A program made the translations under genes and the position numbers. Source: Heterohyrax brucei (lineage: Eukaryota; Chordata; Mammalia; Hyracoidea; Procaviidae). Taken from it: a stretch of 64,000 bases of DNA. Each line of letters opens with the position of its first letter. Within the stretch, counting starts at the first letter, position 1. Below, piece after piece: positions 46,455 through 57,175 of the stretch. A model generated the notes under the pieces. That model was not told where the DNA came from and searched no databases. It saw nothing but the letters and a program-made list of their open reading frames with translations. The stretch lies in contig CM053142.1 of assembly GCA_028571685.1 (NCBI GenBank), positions 124,612,796 through 124,676,795 on the forward strand. The letters run 5' to 3'.

Positions 46455-49400
46455 ATCTCAAATGCTTTTCTTCTTCCCAAGAGCTTAGACGCCATCTCCC
46501 TCTTCTGGAATCTTCTTCCTAGAAATCTCACCTGAATCAGCACTGGTGGTTAATAACTCTATTTCAGGCCTCAGGTGATGATAGTCATGCCTTAAAGTCT
46601 TTAACAGTTCTAGTTGGGTGGGAACTTTTATTTGCCATTTAGACTGTACAGACGGGTCTTAATAAGAGGGAGGGCAGGTGGCAGGAACAAGGAATTCACG
46701 GGTTCCAAACATTTGCATATAAAAGGCAGCCTCCATCTGTTGTTGGCCCACAGTAATACAGTATGATGGGAAGAGGAGGAGGAATCCTCTTTGCATTCTG
46801 GGCAGGCCTCTGAGATTTAAGAGGTAGCAAACTCACCCACCCAAGCTTTGGAACTTTGGCAAGGATCTATGGTGACTGGGTGGGGGTGAGGAGGAGCTTG
46901 GAAGGTAGCCCTTTGTTGAGCTGGGAACTGGGCAACTTGTCCCAGGAGGAGGCACACTTCTTAGGGCCTCTGCTGTGTGCAGGCCTACACATCTCCACTT
47001 CACAGCTCTGGGACCACACTCCATTGAGGCCACTCATGCCACCTTCTGTCCCCTGCTCATTCCAGTCAGGCAGAATATCTTGATTCTCGAAGGACAGTTG
47101 CCTCCATCAACATTGTCACTGTGCATTGCTGTGTCTGCTAGTAGGTACAAGGCTACCGACTGGGCACAGCTCTCCACCTCATGGGAGAGGTCGGGGGCCC
47201 CCAAAAGGCCCATCCAAACTGTCTGCACCTGGCAGGGTCTCCCCTGTATTTTCTGGTAGTTGAAATGTTTTAATTGAAATTCCAAACATCAGCAGTTCAA
47301 TTTGAAGGGGAATAGTAATTTCCTTCTTAATCCTCCCTGGCAAGCCCTTTAAAATGTCTTGGTGTTCCAAACAAGTGTGGCAGCACAGCTCTGCTCTTAA
47401 CGGTATGTGGCCCAGGAAGGAACATGGGGCCTGGCAGAGGGGTGCTCAGAGGCTGTCTCAGGCGGCTGTAGGCTGACTTCCAAGACTCCCTGCACCCAAA
47501 CATGCTCAACTTTGCAGAAGAAAGAGAATGCAGACTATACGTAGTCTTCAAACACCAAATCAAACACTTGCAGATTTCTTCGCGAGACGTGTCATTCGTC
47601 TCGTGGGTGGTGAGGAGGACCCCTTCATTTTTGCATTTGAGGCATTAGGTCTTGAAAACCATACAGTACTGCTGGAAATTGGTTCAGCTAACTCCCCAAA
47701 AGATCCAAGAACCTTTGTCTTTTTGCCAACATAAATTTCCTGTTCTCAATGTAATAAAAACTACATTTAACATCTACATTAATACCTGCTGTCAGCATTA
47801 ACAGTCTTGCTAATTGGTCCCTTCCTCACGAAGGCACACAGCTCTCTGAGCCACTGAGAGCACAGATAGGGAGCAGGGCATTAGAGCCATGAACAGAGAA
47901 GAGGGCTTCTCTAACTAGACCTATGTTCCATGGGATTTATGGCATATGGGTATTTACAGATTCAACACCCTATGAAAAGTCCCTAGAGTTTTATGGCAGA
48001 GGAGTTAGGGGATGGGGGAAGGCGGGACCTATAGTCATCAGGTCCAGGATACACAGGTGAAATTGTTTGCACAGAAAGATTTGGGGAAATGAAGTGTTGT
48101 GCAAAGCTGTGCAAAGTTTTGACTGGCATTTGGAATGTGAATCCATGCCACGGTTTCATGTTTCATTAACTCCTCTCGGGCCCCATTTCCTCTCTGCTTT
48201 GCCTTCTCCCTTCCCCTTTAGTAATGTCAACAAATTACTACTTTCTGACAAAATCTTAGGCACCATCTTCCAATGTTTACATTCTTGCCTCCATCCTGAA
48301 TACTTTTCCTAGGAGACCCAACACTAAACTTCCTGCCTTCACACAAGCGATAGTCAATCCCAGGAACTTTGCATCAGAAAACGCAGAGCCCTCTCCAAAT
48401 TGTGCAGAATCTCTAGGCCTTGAAAGACAACCTTACTGGAATCATAGGAAATTACAGGACTGCGCAGTCCTCCACGACTTCCAACAACCCCGCTCTACAG
48501 TGTTATCTCAGTGTACTTCCTCCGAATGGTTCACTTCCCCACCCCACAAAGGACTCACAGAACTGTCCCCCCTGCCCTACTGCTGGGGAAACTCCAATAA
48601 AAGGAAGAAACCCACCACACTCAGCTTCTGGCTTATCCACAAGCCTCCTTTTTATTTTTCAGATCCTTTGTCAAGACAGTTCAAAAGAGCAAAACGATTT
48701 AATAAGATACACAGGGGTCTAGAGGACCCTACAGCTCCTAGTGACTCCCTCTCTGCCTGACAGGACGGTAGTGTGAGGGTCCCCGTGTTATCAGCATGGC
48801 GTTATCCTAATCATCTCTCCCCCACAATCCAGGGAGGGAGAGAAGCTATTTCACATTCCTTGTTGGGAAGGATGTCATCAGAGTCAGACAATGCTGGCAA
48901 TTTGTTGAGAGGGACTGTCACCAGGAGGAAAAAGAAAAGTGAAAAGGAAACAGTGCACACAACATAAAAACTAAACCGTCAACAACAAAATGCAAAGTCC
49001 TGCCTGTCACAGGGCTACTAATTCCCTGCATTTTTTTCTACCGTGCTTCCTTTCTAGACAAAACTAGGCCAATCTGCCCAAACTCAAACTCAATCAGACT
49101 CACTCAAAACCTCAAGTAATGTTAACGCTTTGCTGCTCTTCTCAGTTTCTTTGTTCGTTTCTTCTGTGCCAGGCTGCCTATCCTGGGGAGTCTATCTTTC
49201 CTTTCTCACTTTCTATACAACACTAATGCTAACTTCCTGTGTGACGTCCTTGTAACCTCTGCTTCATGTGCTTTCCTCTTTTTCTCCTCCATGATTAAAT
49301 GGGCAAATCTTTGATCTTGGGCTACAATTTCAGATGAAATGAGCCTTTCCGGCCCCAAACGCAGGGCTAACAGAACCTCTCAAATTACAGTAGATTTCTT

Positions 49401-49613
49401 CATCACAGAAATTACGACAGGCTAAAACTTCATTATGATGATTCTCACTCTTTCCATTTTGCACAAGATCAGAACCATTGCCAGTCAGGAGGGTACCTTC
49501 AGGCATAAATGTCCCCATCGCAGCTCTCCCTTCCTTTGGGACTTAGCTCTCTGTGCCCACGGGCCTTCCAAGGAGACAGGTTAAGCCGGGGTTTGAGTGT
49601 AAGTGTCCTCTTG
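46455..49613. other. Intron, unique-looking stretch
   Basis: Mostly free of recognisable transposons. It holds the octamer/TATA motif (46711), a CpG-bearing hairpin (47583-47603) within a 68-codon plus-strand ORF (47528-47734), and an AATAAA 18 bp after that ORF (47753-47758). No exon was assigned. Confidence 0.4.
46711..46725 (+). promoter_or_regulatory. Octamer overlapping a TATA box
   Basis: ATTTGCATATAAAAGG holds a perfect octamer (ATTTGCAT, 46711-46718) overlapping TATAAAAG (46718-46725). It lies on the strand antisense to PPM1H, in a low-repeat stretch. No transcript is known to me. Confidence 0.3.
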
Positions 49614-49623
49614 CCAAATTACA

Positions 49624-49789
49624 TACCAAACAACCAAACCCACTGCTGTTGAGTCAATTCTAGTTCATAGCAAACTCACAAGGCAGAGTAAAATTGCCCT
49701 ACAGAGTTTCCAAGAAGCACCTGGTGGATTCAAACTGCTGACCTTTTGATTAGCAGCTGTAGCACTTAACAACTATGCCACTGTGGTTT
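49624..49789 (-). mobile_element. AfroSINE with target-site duplication
   Basis: Tail ccactgctgttgagtcaatt; head caactatgccactgtggttt. Flanks are ccaaattaca at 49614-49623 and again from 49790. Confidence 0.9.
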
Positions 49790-50087
49790 CCAAATTACAC
49801 ACAAATATGCGTAAATATGCCGCACACAGAAGAGAACATCATTTACATAATTCCTAAATCATGAGTTTGAAACATACTAAGTTTCTTTGATTTCCCAACA
49901 TGCTCAAATTACTAAGCAGCACATAGGGTAGGGAAACAATCCCTATCTCATGTTTTTCACCATCAGATTGTGCACAGCGTTTCTAGATTACAGATTATCC
50001 TAAGAAGATTACACAATTCCTTATCATTACCATAGACTTCCTTTCCCACAACTAGTTTTTCAGGTTGATATTAATCTTGCAAATTCA

Positions 50088-50690
50088 TAAGGCTCAGTGT
50101 GATCTGGCTCCTGTTGGCCTCTTGCATCTCCTCCTCGGACACTCTACCACATCCGAAGCCTAGGCAGCCACAGTGACTGTTAAACTCCTTATGTGCCACA
50201 TTCTTCTTCCCTCTTCTCCACCCCAGCCCTATACTGTCTGGCTCAAGCTTATTTATTCTTCAGGTTTAAATTGAGATATTTCTTCCTCCATGAAGCTTCC
50301 TGGACATCCTTGCTTTGGTTTAGGCTCCTGTCTTGAATCATGGGAAACCCTAGTGGCATACCGGTGAAGTGCTGTGGCTGCTAACCAAAACGTTGACAGT
50401 TCAAATCCACCAGGTGCTCCTTGGAAACTCTACGGGGCAGTTCTACTCTGTCCTATAGGGGTTGCTAGGGTTGGAATTGACTCAGTGGCAAACGGTTTGG
50501 GTTTTTTTTGGTTTCTCCAATCATGTATACTGTAACTTCCTGTTTATACTTCTGTAAACCCCTCTAGACTTCAAAATCCAAGAGGACAGGGACTAGGTCT
50601 GTGTTCTTCATGGATTTTTCCTCAGTGTCTGCCATAGCACTTGGTCTGTCAAGCAGATCCTTAATAACACTTCCTGAGTAAATGAATGAA
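50088..50690 (+). repeat. L2 3' end split by an AfroSINE
   Basis: gtgtgatctggctcctgttg, then attcttcaggtttaaattga (left) and ccaagaggacagggactagg, then gagtaaatgaatgaa (right) are in L2 order, with the typical tail. The element is interrupted at 50341-50516. Confidence 0.75.
50341..50516 (+). mobile_element. AfroSINE inside L2
   Basis: Head gaaaccctagtggcataccg; core ctctgtcctataggggttgc; tail gactcagtggcaaacggttt. Both flanks contain aatcatg, a likely short duplication. Confidence 0.9.
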
Positions 50691-50694
50691 GCGA

Positions 50695-51545
50695 ATGGGC
50701 TGGCAAAGAAAACCTTGATCTATAATTTCTTCTTTAAGATCTTAAAACTCTACCATAAATTCAGCTTCCCAACCTCCAGCCTAATCCTCTGTCTCCTGTG
50801 CATAACAGCGTGCTCATCTTGCAACTCTTCCTTTTCCTGTTCATCTGATACAGGATTCTTTCTAGGGCCTTGGTTTGCCATCTTTCTTGAAAGGCAGACT
50901 GAAAAATGCCTTTTCTTTCCCACCCTGTTTGTTTCTGGGAGACCCCTGTAAGCCCCACCTCTGTTCTCACGGACCCCAGGAGCCTGCTCTGACCTGGTGT
51001 CCACCTCCTCAGTGACAACACTGCTCATGGCTTCCTGTTCCTTGGTGGGCAGATTTGTTGCCATGGAGAGAGAGAGAACAGCTGGTAAGCAAGACCAGAC
51101 CAGCTTGGGGAGATTAAAAAAACCTTCAAGTCCTGTCAGCTAGCTTTGCAAAGCTTTATAAAAACAATGAAAGGATGGAAAATCAACATGAGAATATTAT
51201 ACAAGTAGGACATAAAAGAAAAGAAACTTTAATTATAGTTACCTTGGTTCTTCTGCATCTAAAAAGTTCTTGGAGGAGAGAGATGTTATATGTCCATTTT
51301 TTTCACCAAAAGAATGCTTTTGTTGTTGTGAAATACATAAAACATACAACAATAATAACAAACAGCCCCACTGGTCCTCACTAGATGCCAGGTACTTTAC
51401 ATACAGGCATGTAGTTAGTACTTTTGGAATCCCCATTTGACAGTTGAGGAACCTAAGGCAGAGAAACTTCTCCAAGGTCACAAGGCCAGAAGTGGCAGAG
51501 CTAGCTAGGATTTGACCTTAGGCAGTATTACTACAAAGTTTAGGT
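50695..51545. other. Intron, nothing recognised
   Basis: Overlapping ORFs of 80-104 codons (50682-51064) are present on both strands, with no recognised domain. There is no clear repeat. Confidence 0.35.
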
Positions 51546-51554
51546 TCCTAATCA

Positions 51555-52322
51555 GTTGACAACTAACAGCCTGCTGTACGCACACAACACAACCTTACTG
51601 GCTGAGAGTGAAGAGAATTTGAAGCCATTACAGATGAAGCTCAAAGACCACAGCTTTCAGTATGGAGTATACTACAATGCAGCAAAGGCAGAAAACCTCA
51701 CAACTAGACCAGAAAGTACCACTATGACAAATGGAGAAAAGTCTAGGGTTTCAAGGATTTTATTTTAGTTGGGTCCACAATCAACGCCCATGGAACCAGC
51801 AGCCAAGAAAGCAAAAGATGCATTACACAGGGCAAATCTGCTTTAAGAGACCTCTTTAAAGTGTCAAAAAGCCAAGACGTCACTTTAAGGACTTAAGTGT
51901 GCCTGACCCCAAGCCACAGTGTTTTCCACCACCTCACATGCATTCCAAAACTGGACAATGAATAGACGACAAACAAATGGATGCATTTGAATCATGGTGT
52001 CAGCAAAGAACACTGACTACCATAGACTGCCTCAAGAATCAACAAATCTGTCTTGGAAGAAGTATAGCAGAATGCTCCTTAGAAGCAAGGATGGTGTGAC
52101 TTGTCTCACATACTTGGGACATGTTATCAGGATCACTCCCTAGAGAAGGAGTAGAGGGCCAGCAGAAAAGAAGAAGATCTTTAATGAGATATGTTGACAC
52201 AGCGGCTATAACAATGGGTGCAGATATAACGACAGGCCAGTGCAGGACTGAGCAGTGTTTTGCTCTGTTGTCCACAGGGTTGCTATGAGTTGGAAGTAAC
52301 TTGATGGCACCTAACAACCACC
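51555..52322 (+). mobile_element. RTE LINE, 5'-truncated 3' end
   Basis: It starts inside the reverse-transcriptase region (51556-51768: LLYAHNTTLLAESEENLKPL, a decayed YADDTTLL box with H for D). It continues with C-terminal sequence and ends ggttgctatgagttggaagt, acttgatggcacctaacaac. It is collinear with the minus-strand copy at 36867. It is non-functional: the frame is lost after about 70 codons. Confidence 0.88.
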
Positions 52323-52837
52323 ATTACTATACTATATGGTCTCTTGTATTTTACATATGATGTGCAATTTAAAAATAAGTAATCACGTACCTACCAACTG
52401 CCTAAAGGAACAGAAAATATCAGTAAGTACCTTAGACGCCTACTGTGGGTTGCTCTGTCCCTGCCACCTACTCTACTAAGCAACTGTCACCCTCAATTTT
52501 GTGTTATTTCTCTTGCTTTTCTTTATATTTTTATAATGCACAATATCTAGATCCCTAAACATAGTCTTATACTTTACATAAGTTGAAACATAATGCATGT
52601 TTCCTCTGGGACTTGTGTATTACATTCAACATTATAATTTTGGGGTTCTTCCCGTTAATGAGCACAGTTTGGGTTCCTAACTTTTTCAGTGCTACATTCA
52701 ATTCTTTGTTTATCCATGCTATGACTGGGCATGTAAGTTGTTCCTGGTTTTTGTAAAAAAACAATGTGATTGGTATCTTTGTGCAGCTGCGCGATGCAAG
52801 AATTTCTTCAGGGTACTGGGGATTGCAAGTTTTATGA

Positions 52838-53004
52838 GCATCAGAAACTTCTGGAGAGTATGCCACAACACAAATTGCCAGGCCCTATCCTGAGTTTCTG
52901 ATCTGGTAGATCTAGTGTGGGGCCTAGTAATGTGCATTTCTAACAAGGTGAAATGGCTTACACCATATGGCCCGAAGACCATTCCTTCAGAATCACTGAC
53001 CCAG
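52838..53004 (-). mobile_element. MER5-like hAT fragment
   Basis: gagcatcagaaacttctgga, aatgtgcatttctaacaagg and ccttcagaatcactgaccca resemble MER5-family sequence. It is diverged. Confidence 0.45.
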
Positions 53005-53395
53005 AGGTCATAGTTACCTAATGTCGCTGTAACAGAAATACTACAAAGAACAGAAGTTCATTGTCTCACACATCGGGAGGTAAAAATGGCAAACTGGGGT
53101 CTTGGCATTGCTTCTGTTGGCTTCCCTCCTAGGTTTTGGTATCTGTCAGTGATCTCTGCGGTTCTTGGGATTCCTTGGCACCTGGCTACCCCTTGTGTGT
53201 GTTTTAGTACTTATTCTTGTTACTTTATAACTCAGAAGTGTTTAGGTTTAGTATTCACCCTCTTCTGGTATGACCTCATAAATCTAATAAAAGAAAAACC
53301 CTATTTTCAAACAAGATCTAATCCACAGGTATAAAGATCAAATATTCAACATGTACCTTATGGGGAGACGACTCATTCTATAAACCAGAGTACAG
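53005..53395 (-). mobile_element. LTR-like repeat (MaLR-type)
   Basis: tagttacctaatgtcgctgt + aacagaaatactac opens as the other antisense MaLR-type copies do. The interior (tggtatgacctcataaatct) is of a different subfamily. Confidence 0.55.
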
Positions 53396-53631
53396 GATTA
53401 GGAGTAGAACTTTCAGGTTATAGGATATGCTCAGCTTTACTAGATATACAAGATTGTCTTCCAAAGTGATTCTCCAAATTCACCAATCCATCTGCAGTAT
53501 ATGAGTGTTCCAGTTGCTCTGCATCCTTGCCAACACTTGAAATTATCAGACTTTTTAAATGTGCCCAAGCTGGTAAGTAATCCTGGCTCAGATTGTTTCT
53601 AATTTATACTTCTCTGATTACTGAGATCCAC

Positions 53632-53674
53632 TTATATATACATACATACATATATGTATGTATATATATAAATT
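53632..53674. repeat. TATA/CATA-rich microsatellite
   Basis: A run of (TA)n and (TACA)n-type repeats, tatatatacatacatacata, in the host L1. Confidence 0.8.
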
Positions 53675-53754
53675 TTCTTCTGTGTAATACATCTATAATT
53701 TTTGCTTACTTTTCTATCAGGTTGTGTTTTCCTTATTGGTTCTGGGAATTTTTT

Positions 53755-54668
53755 TCTTTTTTTATTATGACTGAGTGAAAATGTATATTCCCATATAAAT
53801 TTACATGCCCACCTATATGTAGCTTCCACTGTTGTTCCTTCCCGGTGACAGCACACTATTCCTCTCTGCTCCATACATGTCTCATCCTCCCAACAGTCTC
53901 CTTTCCCCTCCTCTCAACCCACTCTCCTTCCTCCAGCCAGAGGTCAGCAGGATGATATCCTATAGATGCATAGAACCATAAAGTGCATTGAATATGGTCA
54001 CTCTGCATCGCCAAGTCCAATCCATTTGTGTCTGAAGAGTGGACCTCTGTTATGATTTATGGGCAAAGGCAGCATTGGAGCCAGAGGCCATGCTCCCAGG
54101 GGAACCCTGAAGCCGCTGGACCATCAGTTGTGGTCTTTTAGTGGAGATCTCTGGGTGAACCTCTGTTTATTCTTGTGTCGCCAGTGAGACTCAACTTAGT
54201 GAGCTCCATCGTGGCTATCACTGGTGGTGGTTGGGCACCATATGGTTCTTCTGGTCCCAAGTCTATGTCATGACCAAGTTGGATTCATATCAGGGATGCA
54301 AGGCTGGTTCAACATCAGAAAAACAATTAATGTGATTAATCACATAAATATCACAAAAGACAAGAATCACCTGATTTTGTCCATTGATGCAGAAAAGGCG
54401 TTTGATAAAGTCCAACACTGATTCATGCTAAAAACTCTTAGCAAAATAGGCATAGACGGAAAATTCCTCAATGCAATAAGGGCCATTTATACAAAGCCAA
54501 CTGCCTATGTCATACTGAATGGAGAGAGACTGACAGACTTTTCCTTGAGAACAGGAACTAGACAAGGATGCCCACTCTCACCTTTCCTATTCAACATTGT
54601 ACTAGAAGTTCTAGCCAGAGCAATTAGACAAGACCAAGAAATAAAGGGCATCTGCATCGGCAAAGAAG
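53755..54668 (-). mobile_element. Twin-primed (5'-inverted) L1 with RT fragment
   Basis: 914 bp flanked by tctgggaatttttt (53741-53754) and tctgggaattcttt (54669-54682). The 3' part 53755 to about 54262 is minus-strand 3' UTR. From about 54263 the sequence is plus-strand ORF2 from the reverse-transcriptase domain: fragments [34 protein letters not shown], a stop at 54419-54421, then [20 protein letters not shown]. Unlike the copy at 42763, a large stretch between the two pieces was lost. Apart from that stop the RT frame is well preserved, so the copy is young. Confidence 0.93.
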
Positions 54669-55205
54669 TCTGGGAATTCTTTATATATTATTGATAGGAA
54701 TCCTTTTTCTGTTATAAAAGTTGCAAATATCTTTTCCAAGTCCACAGATTGTCTTTTGAAGAACCAAAGTCTGTACTTATAGAGTAGTTAAATTTATCAA
54801 ACTTACTTTTATTGTTTGTACTCTGCTGTCCTTTGGTTAAGAAATCCTTCCCTACTTCAAGGTCATAAGGATCATCCCCATGCTATTTCTCAAAAGTTAT
54901 ACTGACTTCTGACTTTCACACTTAAGTCTTAATTTATCTAGACTGGATTTCAGCTAAGAATCCAATTTCTATTTTTTTCTACAATGTTTTAATTTTGGTG
55001 TGACTTAATATCAAGTAGGGCAAGACCCATACAAACCCTACCTCCATTTTTCAGAAATTCTTGGCATTTTATTCTCCCACATGTATTTTAGAATCAGATC
55101 CGACAGTACTTGGCTTTGGCTTAACATACTCCACGAAAACTTCAGTTGGTATTTTTATAATTTCACTAACTTTATAGATCAATTTAGGGAGAATTAATAT
55201 CCTTA

Positions 55206-55363
55206 TGGAAACCCTGATGGTGTAGTACTTAAGTGCCACGGCTGTTAACCACAAGGTCGCAGTTCAAATCCACCAGGTACTTCTTGGAAACTCTAAGGGA
55301 CAGTTCTACTGTCTACAGGGTTGCTATGAGTTGGAATCGACTCAGTGGCAGTGGGTTTGGTCT
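55206..55363 (+). mobile_element. AfroSINE in antisense L1
   Basis: Head ggaaaccctgatggtgtagt; core gggttgctatgagttggaat; tail cgactcagtggcagtgggtt. Confidence 0.92.
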
Positions 55364-55854
55364 TTCAGTAATGTCCTTACAGTGCTGAATCTTATTTACG
55401 AATATGTATATATTCATAATATCTTCTTGTACTTCAATTGTTGCTGCATCTATGTTAGTACCATTTTCTGCTTCTAAGTTTATTTATTTGACCCTTCATT
55501 TTTCATCAGTCTTACATGAAGTTTATCTACCTTGTTAGTTGTTTTAAAGAACCAAACTTTAGAGTTGTTACTTATCCTTATTGTATATTGTTCTCTATTT
55601 TGCTGTCTTTCTTTTTTCCTTCTATTACTTCACCTGGGTTTATTCTGATCTCACTTCTTAAATGGGATGCTTATGGAAGTAAGGACCATAGACTCTACAC
55701 TTTAGGACAGTTGTTTACCATTACCTTGTATATCAGAAGGGAACAGACAGTCCTTGGATATTACTTTGGCTCCTTAAAACCATAAAGTTACAAGAATTTT
55801 GTTCTTGTTACTGTGGGTACTACAGGAAGAACTAATAGAGTAACATGAATTAGC

Positions 55855-56130
55855 TATGTGATGACTAATTTTATGTACCAACTTAGCTAGACTACGGTAT
55901 GTAGTTGTTTAGTTGAACATTAGTCTTTGCTATGAAGGTATTTACATGTGATTAACATTTATAATTAATTGACTTCAAGTACATCAGACTACTCTTCATA
56001 ATTTGGGTAGGCCTCATCCAGTCACTTGAAGAGCTTAAGAGCAAAAGCTGAGATTTCCTAAGGGAGAAAGAATTCAGCCTCAAGTCTGTAATACAAACAT
56101 CTTGCTAGAGTGTCTAGTGTATAAATTTCT
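55855..56130 (+). mobile_element. LTR-like ancient repeat
   Basis: gactaattttatgtaccaac, then tgattaacatttataattaa and gtaggcctcatccagtcact match a widespread mammalian repeat type. The family is not assigned. Confidence 0.4.
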
Positions 56131-57021
56131 TACACTCTATCACTAAATCTATCCTCATTTCCCTTCTCTTTGCCCTTCTGGGCCATATTCTAGGTTATTT
56201 ATCCAATCAGTTTTCTAGTTCATCAATGTTCAACAGTCTCTAATTTGGTTGATCTATGAATATCTAATTCCAATCTTTATATTCTTCACCTCTAAAAGTT
56301 CCACTGCCTTAGTTAAAAAATATTTTTAGGCATTTTTATAGTCTCTTGTCCCTTCTCAGAGTTTTGATCCTTTTAAAAACAGGAAACATGTTAAATATTT
56401 ATATATTTTTGCCTGATAATTCTAATAATGAATTATAGATCCAACTCTGTTGCCTATTATTTCTGCTGGTTTTCACTCATAGTGACTTGTTTCCTTGTGT
56501 CTCAAGTTTAAGCTCCTTTTCTACAGACAGGATTTCTGTTAACTTCTAAAAGTCACCTAAGGTTGTTTAAGATGTTTATACTGATGTTCTGTTAGAAAGC
56601 AGTACATACTCTAATCTCTCCTTTCCCAATGTTTCTCAAAAGATATAATTCCTCAATGGATAAAAACTAATGCTGGGAGCATCTGCAATCACTTTAATCA
56701 GCAGAGTCTAAGGTTAGATTATCTTTACTTTGAAGGATATGAAGAAGGTGAGACAGATATGCTGCTGAAGTATCTAACAAATTAAACTTAAAAAAGAATC
56801 ACTTATATTTAGGTGACACTTTAGAAGGAGGACTTTTATTAGGCTAAGAAGGCACCTATAGCATGAAAGGCTGCCCCTTCTGCAGTTTGGTTACTCACCC
56901 AAATGTATCAGCCTCTACTATAAATCATTAATGGTTAAAATTGCACGATTATTATTTATATTCAGTCATGTCATGCAAGACTGCTTAAGGAGCAACCTTA
57001 CAATCATACCAATGCACAAAC

Positions 57022-57173
57022 CTGTGAGGGTCATCTGGATCACAGTTAGGAAGGAACTGAGTGATTGCTTCTGCCACTTCTTCGTTTGATAAAACATCCC
57101 AGAGCCCGTCAGTGGCCAGGATCAGTACATCATCTGCTCCATGCTCGTATTTGGACAGATCATAGACTCTGAC
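57022..57173 (-). CDS. PPM1H: PPM1H penultimate coding exon (PP2C phosphatase domain)
   Basis: This 152-bp exon encodes 50 residues, beginning VRVYDLSKYEHGADDVLILA and ending in NCDPDDPH, plus two bases of the next codon. It contains the PP2C motif ATDGLWDVLSNEE, whose Asp belongs to the metal-binding set of this family. PPM1H is a Mn/Mg-dependent Ser/Thr phosphatase known to reverse LRRK2 phosphorylation of Rab GTPases such as Rab8A and Rab10 at the Golgi. Reading the minus strand, the exon is preceded by a pyrimidine-rich acceptor (cctgttcttttcag) and followed by the donor CACAG|GTTTGT. The last codon, AG + G, is completed by the exon at 27267. PPM1J and PPM1M are related, but the match to PPM1H as I remember it is near-exact across both exons. 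There are no frameshifts or stops inside the exon. Confidence 0.96.
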
Positions 57174-57175
57174 CT

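Larger units (their letters stand above)
52340..56540 (-). mobile_element. Old antisense L1 with later insertions
   Basis: Diverged minus-strand L1 sequence: 3' part 52340-52790, ORF2 53400-53740 and 54683-55620, and further L1-like AT-rich sequence to about 56540. Recognisable blocks are ttccagttgctctgcatcct and gttgcaaatatcttttccaa. It is interrupted by a MER5-like piece, an LTR (53005-53395), a twin-primed L1, an AfroSINE (55206-55363) and an LTR-like repeat (55855-56130). Confidence 0.6.
27268..57021 (-). other. PPM1H: PPM1H last intron (about 29.8 kb)
   Basis: This intron lies between the two coding exons, with GT on the donor side (57020-57021) and AG on the acceptor side (27268-27269), read on the minus strand. 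Most of it is retrotransposon sequence, annotated individually: old L1s in both orientations, nested younger L1s, RTE, AfroSINEs, MaLR-like LTRs, L2 and MIR. The stretches at 44640-49613 and 50700-51550 look mostly unique. Confidence 0.9.

Noticed and set aside
54224..54694. Reverse-transcriptase ORFs as a domesticated gene
   Set aside because: They are the inverted 5' part of a twin-primed L1 with target-site duplications and contain a stop. The RT fragments at 37203-38270 and 51556-51768 likewise belong to truncated RTE copies.
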